Positions 24,598 through 35,168 of a DNA stretch of 64,000 nt are shown here, one piece after another (position 1 is the stretch's first letter; the number at the start of each line of letters is the position of its first letter). Source of the DNA: Notolepis coatsorum (lineage: Eukaryota > Chordata > Actinopteri > Aulopiformes > Paralepididae); the NCBI GenBank assembly GCA_963971535.1, contig OZ020591.1, positions 13,609,577-13,673,576 on the forward strand. The letters are read 5' to 3'. The notes below the pieces were generated by a model. It was given only the letters and a program-made list of their open reading frames with translations. It was not told the DNA's origin and made no database searches. Position numbers and translations under genes: made by a program.

Positions 24598-24640
24598 ACC
24601 TATATAAGCAGGGGTGGTGCCACACACTCATCTCCTTCTC
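24598..24640 (+). promoter_or_regulatory. TATA-like promoter in the left inverted repeat
   Basis: CCTATATAAGCAGGGG followed by a pyrimidine-rich CTCATCTCCTTCTC looks like a TATA box with an initiator region. The same arrangement is present, inverted, at about 31340-31380. Function is inferred from sequence only. Confidence 0.35.
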
Positions 24641-24656
24641 AAATTTCATCACAAGC

Positions 24657-25525
24657 AACGTGTTGCTATATGCCCACTTGACGTGGAGAAAAATATTAGC
24701 TGGAAAAGCAATGTTTACGAGGAAAGGAAGAACAAGGAGATACGTTGACATCATATCTTTATTTTCTCTCTTACTATTTTCGAGAAAATACGGCGATATT
24801 GTCTTCGTCACTGGAGTGTCTGGAAGATGGTGATCATTCTAAAAATCCTCCACCGGTTTTCGTATTGGGAGCACGCCGCTGCATGTCTCTCAACTGCAGT
24901 TCCTTGCTGTGTTGGTTGGGGTGAAACCTTTCAGGACACAGCTGAACTGTAGGACGCGCCGCTGTTGTGAGAAGCGGTGGGTTTCAGGTTGGGTGAGTAC
25001 TGTTTGCTTGCGGCTCCACTTGTCTGTTAGTGCTATGGGGGCTAACTGACAATGTTTACGAACACCGGCCCCAGTTTAAGGTCTTTTGGTTCAGCCTCTT
25101 GGGCAGCAGCGGAAGACCTTGATCTGAAGCCCATTATAGTTTGACTAGTGGGCCACGACCATTAACACTGGTGATCCCTGTGTTTTCTGGACGAGTGGAT
25201 ATCTCTCTGTCACCGTGTTAAGGCCCCATCTTTCATAGCCAAATGAGAGTATTCCCTCACGAGGAGATATGGGCATAGATGTTCTTTAGCGGAAGATCTG
25301 TGTTCAAAGTCAGCTACACAGGCCAGTTGGGTATTGTGCTGGCTCCGTCGGGTGTTGGTAAAATCACTGTTGTAAAACTGTGTTAACATCTTGTTTCTCT
25401 TTTCTCTTAAAAAGTGAGGAGGTGTCGTATATTTCTAAATGAAAACATGAACAAAGCAACTGAAATGTACAAAGTAATGATTAGATAGAGAAGTTGATTT
25501 GATAGAAAGGGTGATTTGAACACCA
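24657..25525. other. Interior of the unclassified region, no gene seen
   Basis: There is no open frame of note and no recognised repeat. Composition is moderate and unlike coding sequence. Confidence 0.4.
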
Positions 25526-27152
25526 TGTGAGTTATTTCTGTGGCCCTAGGCTAAAAGAGGGTAGAGCATTCGACTCTCCCATCACCCCAGACCAGATGGT
25601 TGACCTTAAGATAATTACTGGGCCCTCCAGGAGATAGTAAAATAAGGCAGGAAGGACTCTAGCTAAAAAAGAGGAACAAAAGCTTACTCAAGAATAACCC
25701 ATTTGCCCCCACCTGACGGAACCTATTTGATAATAACAGACAGAAGGAAGGAGATAATTATCTTTGAAACAGGAACCAACTCAAAATAACAGTTGAGATC
25801 AAAAGGTCATATTTAAGGAATTTCAGGTTACGACATGGCAGATGGTCAGGAGACCGAGTAAAACGGACTGTAAACAGAGCCTTTCAGACTGAAGATAGAT
25901 GAGTCAGCAGCACCCAAGTGAGACCAAGTGTTCAATGCATCAAGGTTTAGCAAGTCAGAAACGGAAGAACAATAAGAAATGCAGTTGATTGGTAAATATC
26001 AGAGGTAAAGGGTTAGACCATTTGCAAAATGTGGTGTTTCATGGAGACTAGTAAATCGTCCTACAAATATGAAAATCAAATAACATGTGGTGAAATGACT
26101 AACAACTGTTTTCAGCCAAGGCTACCATTAGTATTATAAAGGAAAGTGTCCATGTGTTTGGGTTCAAATAAAATGAGTTGATTTGCTAATTCTAAATGTA
26201 AAATAATGAACCCAATAGGCTACATTGTATAAACTTAGTCACAATAAAGAATAAAAACTCGTAATACTAGAAGATAAAAGCTGTACAATATTGGTCATAT
26301 AATTTAATCAGGAAATAAAGTGTTACTCAGTGAAAAAACGGATCCCCTCATCAAGTAATGATTAAACCGCCCGACAGATTCTATGGTGAACGGTTGTGTC
26401 AGCAGAATAATTGTGTAACATGTTGACGCAAGACCCAGCAGACAAGTTCCTGCTACAAGGAATGTGGCCAAATAAGGGAAACCAGATTGTGGGAGTGACG
26501 TGACTAGATAGGCAGGGAAGGTCTCTCTCTCTCTCTCTGTCTCTCATAAAAAGGGCTGATGGCGACGGAGAAAGGAACACACACCCGGTGACGGGAGCGA
26601 GGAGACGGAGAGGATCCCTGGAGAGCCGAGCCTGACACACACACCAGAAGGGACCTGGAGAGAAACACACACCCGGTGACGGGAGCGAGGAGACCAGAAG
26701 GGAACCTGGGGACTGAGAGACAGACCTGGAGCGCTGAAAACCTCCATCGAAAGAGGGAGACTCACCAAGCCGGCTACTGGAGAGCCGAACCAGTGACACA
26801 GAGAGCCATTGACACCAGATGACAGAGCCGAGGCTCATAGCAGACTCCGCCGAGACGAAAATCAAGCGCTCCCTGCCTGACCGCCGAGGAAACGACCAGC
26901 AAACCACTAAGAGAGGACTCGTGTTGCCATGGACAACCTGAGACAGAGAACCGCACCGGAGAAGAAAGCTCTGATCGGCCCTAGCTGATCCGAGCATGGA
27001 CCAAACAGCCACATGAAAGAGACAATTAGATTGAACCAAAGAGACGATGTACTTGTTTTGATTCCTAAGCTGTGGTTTATTAATAAACACTGCAGTTGTT
27101 GATTTTGACCACCTCGTCAGCTTCTCTCCTTACTTGAACCGAACATCTGACA
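25526..27152 (+). mobile_element. Candidate solo LTR (about 1.6 kb)
   Basis: The segment starts TGTGAG and ends CTGACA, has a TATA-like CATAAAAAGG near 26547, an AATAAAC signal at about 27082 and a U5-like end. Flanking pentamers are CACCA and TACCA (four of five match). A repeat around ACACACCCGGTGACGGGAGC occurs twice in the presumed R region. It looks like an endogenous-retrovirus type LTR, but the boundaries rest on a mismatched duplication. Confidence 0.4.
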
Positions 27153-27394
27153 TACCAAACAAATGCAGTAGAAGGGTAATAGAAAACTATACGATCACTG
27201 AACTTAGATATAGGTAAATGAAGATAGGAGATACTTCAGAGGGTTTCAGAACGGCGGCCTGTCTGGGTGAGTGTTATATCATTGTGTACAAGTTCAGGTG
27301 ATAGCTGCTTAGCTTACGGTTAGCCAGTCAGCTGTTAGCTGCGGCGCTAGCCTGCTGTGATCACTAGGAAACGTTAGCTTGCTGCTGTCGGCCA

Positions 27395-27520
27395 AGGCCC
27401 AGCGCGGGGTGGTTCCGGCTCCTCGCGCGCCGCCGCGAGCTCCCCTCTGGTCGCGTGCGCCGTTCGCTCGCCATCTCGCGGGCAGGGGCAGTAGCGACCG
27501 ACGGTTGGAGCGGCCGTTAG
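27395..27520. other. CpG-rich tract
   Basis: A dense cluster of CpG (CTCGCGCGCCGCCGCGAGC and following) is unlike the AT-rich surroundings and could be a promoter-type CpG island. No gene start is visible beside it except the small frame at 27601. Confidence 0.4.
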
Positions 27521-27600
27521 CTTAATGCTACTCTGTTGAACGTGCTTTGATTATAACATGTTTTAAACACTCTTGACTACGACGTCATCTTTGACAGAGG

Positions 27601-27765
27601 ATGTTCGTCGAACCTGCCCTGGGCCAGGACGGCAAAGCCTGCGTCAACAAAGGGGACCGTAGCGACGGGTTGGAGCGGCGACGCTGCCCAGATCAAACAA
27701 CACAGGACGGCTGTGTTTACTACGGTGTCTTGAGACTGCACTTCGTTGATCTACGCTCCGGGTAG
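27601..27765 (+). CDS. Small open frame, 54 codons, unknown
   Basis: From the ATG at 27601 a frame of 54 codons ends at TAG 27763-27765. Its first half has a codon pattern that looks coding and a CAG just upstream could be a splice acceptor, but no domain is recognised. It may be part of the unclassified element or chance. Confidence 0.2.
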   Translation: MFVEPALGQDGKACVNKGDRSDGLERRRCPDQTTQDGCVYYGVLRLHFVDLRSG

Positions 27766-29986
27766 GCCAGGTCTGACCAGACCTTGTACACTTCTTCTGG
27801 CTTTCCCTTCTAAATGTTTTGTAAATAACGATGTTTTCCAAAACGAGTGTTACTGCACTACATTTAGGATACGACGCAAGTTGTGTGTGAATTGTCTTGT
27901 CACTAGGTATTTAGCTTCTCCGTGCAAATCGGGTTGTTGTTTCAGATGTGAAAATGATCTGGTTTGTTGTGTTGAGAAACATCATGTGTGTTTATATGTA
28001 CCGTGTACTCACAACTAAGGGGGTTAACTAACCTATAAAGCTATGCTTAGTGACAAATGAGTAAAGAATGTTCTTTTCTCAGCCTGTAATGACACATATT
28101 AACAGGTTTTCCTGTTTTAACTGGCCGTATTAAGGGTAAAGTAGGAGGATTGTGTTTCCCCCCGGTTCCCTGGGGACTTCTTCATCCTCCTATCAGAGTG
28201 GACATGTTGTTGCACTACATTGTGTCACTGTGTGGTAGGGATACGATGTAACCCTTAGCTTGATTGCTGAGGTTGTGCTAAATCTGCTGGAGTAACTTTA
28301 TTTTCCTAAAAGAAAAGATTGTTGGTCGCTTTCGTGTGTGCCACTGCTTAGCAAGGCCTGTGGCCGATACTAATCGAGAATTATGTATTCTCTCATTATG
28401 AAAAACGGCGTTCCTCTGTAGTGTTTTTGCCATTTTTTATAGGTGATGATGGGTTGTGTGTGTCATGTGACCTACAACTGGGTTGGACTGGCCACAGAAG
28501 CACATGTGTAAGTTTGGACCGGGGCTCTTAGAGAGCCCTCTCTATTCTGTGTTTTTTCCTAAAAATCAGATAGCAGGTTAGCTCATGCGCTGTGTGAAGC
28601 TGTCAGACGCTTCATAGAGCTGACTATGACTGTGTCATACTCTCTTTTTGTCATTACATCGTATCATGGGTGTGGGGTCGTAAAGGGGTGAACTGGTAAC
28701 CTTTCCTCTCCCCCTTTTTTCTGTTGGTCAGGGGTACACCCCCTGTCCTTCAAGGTTCCTGTCACGTTGCGGTCCCGCACGTTACGGGGTGAGGGGGGGG
28801 GGGGGGGGTTTCATGGTCCCACGGCCTGGAATATTGGGCGTGTGCACCGCAGAAATTCCCCCGCCATAGAGTGCGTCACCGTGCGCGTCTCTGTTGGTAG
28901 GACTTCCGTGTGCTGTTCAGGTCCATGTGATGGATCTGTTTCGGGGGGTGGTCAGGGCTCCTCCTCACCAAGCTCCTATTCGGGCCTTCTGTGAGTTCGG
29001 ACTCCTCCTTCCATGTGAGGGAGCCTCCTCCTCAGATTGTCAAAGTGAGTGGACCCTCTAGAAGGTGTCCTATTCTATTGTGTATGTATTCGATTCAATT
29101 CGATTATTGAGTGTGTATGGGTTCAGTGCCTCTTCCCCGGAGAGCCCTAAAACCAATTTTTTACAAGGCTCAAGGTGCAATATATTCTTTTCAATCTGTA
29201 CAGCTCGCGTGGGAAGTCTCTCTGGGGATTCCCGTCTCCTTCCTATGGAAGGGTGGTGGGATGTAAAAATGTGAAAAAATGTTACCCCCGGCTGTGTAGA
29301 CTGGGATACATACTGTTGGTGTTTCCTTCTTTTTCTATTAAAAAAGAGTTGGAGTTAGGAAGTGTCACACCCCTCTTGTCGTTCCCCTGGGCGCCTTGGG
29401 GATTCAATGACAGGTCTAAATAGCCTGTTCATTGATGTGGGTGTGTCCCGACGCACGTATAGTGCTAGCTCGCTGTAAACAGGCGACTGACTGGCACGCC
29501 TTGGTTGCTTGAGGTTAAAACGGCGTTTTTATAAAGCAACTGGGATGGAGGTTTTTCCTCTTCCGACGACCAAATCCGACGACCTGGTTTGGTTATCGAC
29601 GGGTTCTCGTTCATGTCTGGGGGATGATGACGGAATAGATCTGAACATATGTAGAGGGGTCTCACGCCCTGGGGGTGGGCCACGGGGCGCGGTTCGCCCG
29701 AACGTCTGGGTGGCGCCTTCTTTTCATGTTAAGATCAACATGCATATCTGCCCTTTCTCCTGGAGTAGGCATGTCGGCGTGGTTAGGGCACGGGACTGGT
29801 TCTGGTCATGCTGGTCCGGATCAGTTGAACCCGTTGTCCGCCGGGGATGCAGATCTGCTGTTCTGGTACCCTGAGGGACTTGGGCTTTTTTCAGGGGGAA
29901 AAATGCCCAGTCGGTCCGGGTGTCACAGGGTTAAGCGCTATGGAGACCCTGGTTGGGTAAATTTTTTACTCAGCACTGTCGTAATG
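27766..29986. other. Interior of the unclassified region, no gene seen
   Basis: No convincing gene. A poly-G run lies near 28793-28808. Several open frames shorter than 125 codons lie on both strands with no recognisable domain. Confidence 0.4.
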
Positions 29987-30106
29987 GCTTACGGCCCTGC
30001 CAACCTGTACACGCTCGATCTCGTCGGATCTCGGCCGCTACACAGGTTGGTCCTGGTTAGTACTTGGTTGGGAGACCGCCTGGGAATACCTAGTATGGTG
30101 TGCTTG
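29987..30106 (+). rRNA. 5S rRNA-like sequence (divergent, full length)
   Basis: About 120 bp align over their whole length with vertebrate 5S rRNA. GCTTACGGCC opens it, GATCTCGTCGGATCTCGG is the loop B/helix III region, and GGTTAGTACTTGGTTGGGAG with ACCGCCTGGGAATACC is the internal control region with one change in box C. Helix II is rewritten but still pairs: CCAACCTGT with ACAGGTTGG. Helix I is poorly paired. A T5 run at 30124-30128 could end pol III transcription. It may be a variant 5S gene, a pseudogene or the head of a 5S-derived SINE. Confidence 0.75.
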
Positions 30107-30129
30107 GGGCTGGTTCTCCATTCTTTTTC

Positions 30130-31196
30130 GCTCTTCTCTCACGCATGGCGAAGAGGGGCCTGTTGGGGTGGTCTTTGACCTCCTCTGGTGACCCTGTGCT
30201 TCCCGTATCGCCAGGCCCGGTCCGAAGTAATGTTTTGTCGACCCGTAGGCCTGGGTTAACCCTTTTTTGAAAACTGAAACACTTGTACTGCGGTATAGCC
30301 GGTGTATACCCGCAGGTGTGTTTTGGAGTTTTTTCTTGAGGGGTTATAGGAACAACCACCGCATTGGGTAACACCAAGGTGGTTGATTCCCTGGTGTGTT
30401 GGAGCAGTGTCAACTCCCGGGTTCACCGGTTGAGGGTGCCCCTGCACGTTCATGATGTCTGCCAATCGTGTCAGCATTCTCTGCCTCAACCCCTCTGGGT
30501 GGGGGTTTTTAAATGGAGGCTTGGTCATGCAACAACGCCAGCATACGCCCCTTCCGCCGGGGCGGCTGTGTTCAGCTGTCCCCTCTGGTGCCTGTCTCGT
30601 CCGCAGTCTCCAGGCTAGGGTTAACAGCCTGTTGCCTGGTTTTTCCCCGGTGCGCTGCCTGCTTCCGTTGGTTAACCTTTTTTGTGTGCTTACGGCCATG
30701 CTGACTGCCTGTTCTGCAGGGTCAGTGTGCCAGGCGGTGTACTATTGGGGGGACAGGGCCCGCTCGGCTGAGGGGCCTTTGTCCGAATACGCTGGCGATG
30801 TGGGGGGCGGGGTCACTAAGTGCCCACCTGGTGGGGTCTTGATGCTGGCATCATGGACTTCTCCGGGCCCCCGTTCCAGGGGGTCCAGTCCCTTTGGTGG
30901 GTCTGGGTCTTCCTTCGCGCTCCGCTGCTACGGCCTTGCCACGGGGTTGGGTTTGCCCTTGACCCCGTGATTCTGGGGGCAGTAACGAGGTTGTTTCCTC
31001 TGTTCGTTCCCTGTGCGTTGAGTTGCTTGAGTGCCTCTTCGCACGGTCGGGTCCGTCGCCCTCCCGTGAAGCCACCAATAGGGGGGGTGCCCTCCATTAG
31101 GGTGGGTCGGGGGGGCTTGGCCCTCCCTGATCTGATGGCTGTGGGGGGCCTCAGCGGGGTGTATTTGTCGAGCTTCTAGCTCCCACTCAGCTCTTA
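30130..31196. other. GC-rich interior, no gene recognised
   Basis: Overlapping open frames of 100-170 codons occur on both strands, which is expected by chance in such composition. No domain is recognised. Confidence 0.4.
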
Positions 31197-31237
31197 TTAT
31201 GCATAGAGACGCAGAGCGGGAGCTAGAGTGATACAGA

Positions 31238-31533
31238 ACGTTAGGTTATGACTATAACCAAGTTCTGTTAACACTAGTGGACGCTCTGCGTCTAGACGCC
31301 GCTGCGGCCCTTGATTTTTCATTGTGGTGAAATTTGTTGGGAAGGAGATGAGTGTGTGGCACCACCCCTGCTTATATAGGTAAGCGGATGGGGGTGTGGC
31401 CAGATGAATGCTGGCATTTAAAGGTACATTTTGAAATGTATTCAGTGTATATATGCTGAAGCGAGATATATGCATAGAGACGCAGAGCGTCCACTAGTGT
31501 TAACAGAACTTGGTTATAGTCATAACCTAACAT
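31238..31533. mobile_element. Short inverted-repeat element abutting the 6.8-kb region
   Basis: The ends are inverted copies, beginning GTTAGGTTATGACTATAACC and continuing through CACTAGTGGACGCTCTGCG (left end at 31238-31300, right end at 31475-31533). The interior carries the TATATAAG-containing arm related to 24469-24656. It looks like a non-autonomous relative of the larger region. The superfamily is not identified. Confidence 0.55.
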
Positions 31534-32013
31534 TATTCCAGCCGGCCGCTGCTGTGATGGTTCTGTGGTTCTGCAGCTAGATGCTGTTGGTTATTCCCCC
31601 GCAGGGCTTCTTGTAGTATGTCTGGCCACGTATTGCTGTTATTCCAGAATGTTCTCTATATCAAAGAATGTTTTAGATGTTCTAGATTATTCCAATGTCG
31701 TTTTTACAGTGTTGGAATGTTCCAGTATGTTCTGGAATGTTGTTAGAATTCCATACTCTTAAAATAAGGATCACTTCAACGCCATGTTCATCTTCTCTAT
31801 ATCATTCCAATTTTGAATCCAATATGTCCGCAATAATAGAAGCCGGGGAAAACATTCAATAACTCTGAGCTCGTAGGTCTCTCTGCCCCAAATCATAGGT
31901 TCATTAAAGTTTATACTATATGGTGTCCATGTCTAACAGAGATTAAAAGGCCATTTATACACTATCCTGCATTTTGTGCTGCCATGTATTTAAGCATTAC
32001 ATCACGCGCAGGA
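31534..32013. other. Spacer, no gene
   Basis: The motif GAATGTTC and variants recur between 31640 and 31745 (a degenerate short tandem repeat). Nothing else is seen. Confidence 0.4.
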
Positions 32014-32089
32014 GTGGTTTGTGAACAATAAACCATGCCTAGGGGTGGTCGTTAGACCCCCCTAGGCATGGTTTATTGTTCACAAATCA
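32014..32089. repeat. Near-perfect hairpin, about 33-bp arms
   Basis: GTGAACAATAAACCATGCC and its complement flank an 8- to 10-base loop (CTAGGGGTGG / CCCCCCTAGG at the inner ends). It could be a small foldback element or an RNA hairpin. No host is recognised. Confidence 0.7.
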
Positions 32090-32231
32090 CGACTGCAAGT
32101 GGTGTAAAGCTTTTATACAACTGCCAGATTCATCCAACCTTATTGCTATACAATAAACACACATTAATCGAAGATTTATTGAAAAAACCATCCGCCAGAA
32201 AAAGTAGTTCCCACAACTACAAAAAAGACAA

Positions 32232-32392
32232 TTTGCCTCCATGTGGAAGCAGCTCGGAAGTGCATCCAACCAACTAACACATCCAACTGTGTATTATTGG
32301 AATGATTGAGAGAAGTTGCCTCATGTGGAAGCAGCTCGGAAGTGCATCCAACCAACTAACACATCCAACTGTGTATTATTGGAATGATTGAT
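32232..32392. repeat. 82-bp tandem duplication
   Basis: The unit containing GGAAGCAGCTCGGAAGTGC appears twice with a period of 82 bp and is followed at once by a LINE 3' tail. Confidence 0.8.
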
Positions 32393-32471
32393 TGAACATT
32401 TTATTACCAGATGCAGAATGGGTACAATACAGTACGGCTCAATACACACAATTGTTAAGGGGATGCAGACC
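32393..32471 (-). mobile_element. Family A LINE 3' tail only
   Basis: About 80 bp match the 3' end of the family A LINE on the minus strand (TTTATTACCAGATGCAGAAT, then the TTGTTAAGGGGATGCAGACC end). It is a severely 5'-truncated insertion. Confidence 0.7.
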
Positions 32472-32744
32472 TACTTTCTATAAAACTTCATTCTTAGATG
32501 CTTCTATAGAAAGTAGGTAAAACAAATTAAAAAGTTTTCTTTGCCCTATAGGAAAAAAAAGTTTTCTTCGCCCTATTTTTTTATTTATTTTTTTAGCCTA
32601 AACTTAACCAGTTGGAAACCAGGCGTACAGTAATAAAATTAGCAATCAACCAATCAATCAATTCAATAGACCATGCTCACTTAAAACAGCGCAGCACTCA
32701 GCTGCTCCTCTCTCAGTCTGACTTTCCCCCGCTGTTGCAGACAG

Positions 32745-32745
<1 letters not shown>
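32472..32745. other. AT-rich spacer with short inverted and direct repeats
   Basis: CTACTTTCTATA and its complement flank 32468-32515, and TTTTCTT-GCCCTAT occurs twice near 32538 and 32562. There is no gene. Confidence 0.4.
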
Positions 32746-32810
<65 letters not shown>

Positions 32811-32852
32811 ATGTGTGTGTGTGTGTGTGTGTGTGTGGGGGGGGGGGGGGGG
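32746..32852. repeat. (TG)n followed by poly-G
   Basis: About 90 bp of TG with one interruption is followed by some 16 G. The Cys-Val and Thr-His open frames here are artefacts. Confidence 0.95.
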
Positions 32853-33140
32853 TGTGGCGGTGGGTGGAGACTAGAGCCAGCGCTGAAGTCAGAGGCAAGG
32901 AAAAAGAAATTGAAAAAAAATCGCAAATTAATCAATCAATCAATCCGCGATTTTTCTTTTGTTCTGTATTGACTCATGAACCAACAATTACATCATCCAA
33001 CATTGTTTAAAAGACTAAGACATTAGCCGTGACAGAATCGCTTCATATTTAGTCGTTAGGACGCTATCATTGTTAAAGATTATTGTCCCCATCTTGTGAT
33101 CCGGCGGAGTGATGTGAAGTGATTCGGTTGTGGGCGGGTC
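32853..33140. other. Spacer, no gene
   Basis: This region holds a short (AATC)n run near 32928-32945 and otherwise nothing recognised. It may include the ORF1-ORF2 spacer of the L1-like element. Confidence 0.4.
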
Positions 33141-34215
33141 CTAGGACCAGCCAGCGTGGACTGTTCGCAATACATACGTGTAAAATGACTGTTTCAGCCA
33201 ATCAGAATCGAGAAATTTGCATGCCGTTGTATAATTGGCTGCATCTTCAGGCGAGTTGAGGAAAACCCTTGCTCCTTGTTTATCGACGATGCAAAGTATT
33301 GCAGGGTATATTAATATGGGTTTGTATTTCTCCAGATAGAATTTAGACATCACCGTCTTGAACTTGGCTCTCAGGTCCACCACGTCCCGACAATAATCTT
33401 CAAAACAGTGTATTGATATATCCTTGTATTTCAGATTGCCTCTCATCCTGCGAGTTTCACAAATGATAATTTCTTTTATTCTGACTTGGCGCAGGATAAC
33501 CAATATCACTCTGGGTCTAATGTTATTGCCGTTGGATCGGGTCCCCAATCTGTAGCACTGCTCCACCTCCGGAACATTAGGAAGTATCGTTGGTCCCAGG
33601 ATTTTCTGTAATTCTGTCGCAAACTCTTCAGGGTGTGCGCAGCTCACCGACTTGTCCAGACCGACTATACGAATATTCAGCTTGTGATTTTGATATTCCA
33701 TCTCGAATATTTTAGCTTTCTGTTCTTCATTGATTCGCTTAAGCTCAACGTTATATCGTTGAGCTCCGTCTTGAGTTCTATGTAGTTTCCCTTCATCTCA
33801 GCCGTTAGATTAACGTTGATATCAGCTACGTCTTTGTAGATCCGACCGAAACTTTGTTGGTGTGCTTCCAAGCCAGTTTCCAGTGCCACGGTGCGCTTAA
33901 TATGTGCCTCGGCATCCACCCTTAGCGCTTCTATTTTGCCTTCGATAGATTCTTTGATAGCATCTACTTTTTCGGTTATTGTTTCGGTTATTGACTTCTC
34001 CATTTTTTTCATTTCATTTTTCATTTCCTGTATGATATAATCCGTGTCTGAGGAGGTGTTTGTAGAGGTTGAACTTGAGGAGGATGCTTTCTCATCCATA
34101 TTCTCTGCAATTTGTCGCACGTATCCCGCGGCCATAGGCGGGTCCTCTGCGCTTGGTTTTTCAGTCGTTTTATCTTTCCTTGTACAGTATATGGCATCTC
34201 GAATCTTTCAGTCAA
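33141..34215 (-). pseudogene. L1-type LINE ORF1, frameshifted
   Basis: This minus-strand ORF1 protein has a Ser/Thr-rich start (near 34135-34060), a long coiled-coil stretch rich in Lys, Glu and Ile in heptads (about 34050-33760), and then an RNA-recognition and C-terminal domain of L1 ORF1 type, with NIRIVGL, VEQCYRLG and the basic IIICETRRMRGNLKYKD block. One frameshift near 33700-33745 splits coiled coil from RRM. ORF1 trimers bind the LINE RNA as a chaperone. It has the order and orientation expected for the 5' half of the ORF2 at 14.8-18.5 kb. Confidence 0.8.
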
Positions 34216-34349
34216 TATAGTTAGTTGATAATCTCAGTTGATATATGCGTCAAGTTTTAAACGCATTGGTGGTTTATAAATATGTTTTTAAAACGAAAAA
34301 AAAAAATAACGGGTGAGCAGCTGTGTCACATCCGACTACTCCATTCTAT
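34216..34349. other. Possible 5' UTR of the L1-like element
   Basis: This short stretch lies upstream of ORF1 with an A-rich run near 34298. No promoter motif is recognised. Confidence 0.35.
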
Positions 34350-34671
34350 AGTCAAACCGGAACAAACTCGATTCTTGTACCGGATCTCCTCTCTGGTAAA
34401 CAAGAATACCCTGAAGACTCTGGCAGAAGCACTCATTCAAGGGTACTACGACTATGCTTGCACCTCATGGTACCAAAGCACCTCAAAGGCACTAAAAACC
34501 AAATTACAAACATCTCAAAACAAACTGGTCAGACTACTGCTTGACCTGACTCCTAGAACCCACCTCACCCCTGCACACTTTGCCAACCTAGGATGGCTTA
34601 GAGTAGACGACAGAGTACAGCAACTTGCAATGGGCCTGGTCTACAAGATACACTACACGACCAAGGTACCC
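34350..34671 (+). mobile_element. Family A LINE fragment, downstream ORF2 part
   Basis: Translation gives RFLYRISSLVNKN, YYDYACTSWYQS and LGWLRVDDRVQQLA, the region directly after that at 11361-11542. It starts with AGTCAA, the same six bases at which the earlier piece stops (11537-11542), so the two may be halves of one copy. It ends at GGTACCC. Confidence 0.7.
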
Positions 34672-35005
34672 TGACTTTTTTTATTACATTGGATGCCAGG
34701 AAAGATTAGCCTCTAGGATGGTAATTTCATCTTTCCTTGTGACAATATTGTCACCCACTCCACTGTAACTGAGAAGCCATCGGTCTTGCTGAGTTTGTTA
34801 TTTGAACCGAAGAGAATGGACTCTGTTTTGCCCATGTGTAATGATAGTTTGTTATCGGCGAGCCATATGCAGATTTTGCCTAGTTCCGAGCTGCGGGTTT
34901 TTTCAACCTGTAACTTGTTCTGCATCCCCTTAACAATTATTTGTATTGAGCCGTACTGTATTGTACCCATTCTGCAATCTGTTATATACAGTTTTCAATC
35001 AATCA
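34672..35005 (-). mobile_element. Family A LINE piece, 5' part inverted against its tail
   Basis: From 34672 to 34918 the minus strand carries the SDKNKLQ-ESILFGSN region. From 34919 to 35005 the plus strand carries the 3' tail (TTCTGCAATCTG). The intervening ORF2 part is absent. This is the structure left by twin priming with a deletion at the joint. Confidence 0.65.
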
Positions 35006-35168
35006 CTCTGCTTTAGAAAAGTTAACATGAGTTATTTCTCAAAATACGTCCAGCGGAGGGCAGTAATGCGCCATACTGCCGGACATTTCAAAGACGAAGA
35101 AGAGCTTCCTCCAGTGAGTCTGGTCCTGCTGCTGCTGCTGCTGCTGCTCCTCGGTCCTGATCGTGTCT
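35006..35168. other. Spacer with (CTG)n
   Basis: A short CTG repeat lies near 35128-35151; no gene is seen. Confidence 0.5.

Larger units (their letters stand above)
24469..31237. mobile_element. Unclassified ~6.8-kb region with terminal inverted repeats
   Basis: The left end (from GTTCTGTATCACTCTAGC) and the right end (complement of 31197-31237) match over about 42 bp with one difference. A longer inward section of the left end (to about 24656) is matched in inverted form by 31319-31480, in the neighbouring element. Each of these arms contains CTATATAAG-like boxes that would drive transcription inward. No transposase or polymerase is recognised; the interior has a candidate LTR, a CpG-rich tract and a 5S-like sequence. 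I found no clean target duplication, so the limits and the unity of this region are inference. Confidence 0.4.

Noticed and set aside
29675..31179. Overlapping open frames of 119-172 codons
   Set aside because: The region is GC-rich, frames occur on both strands, and no domain or conserved motif is visible.
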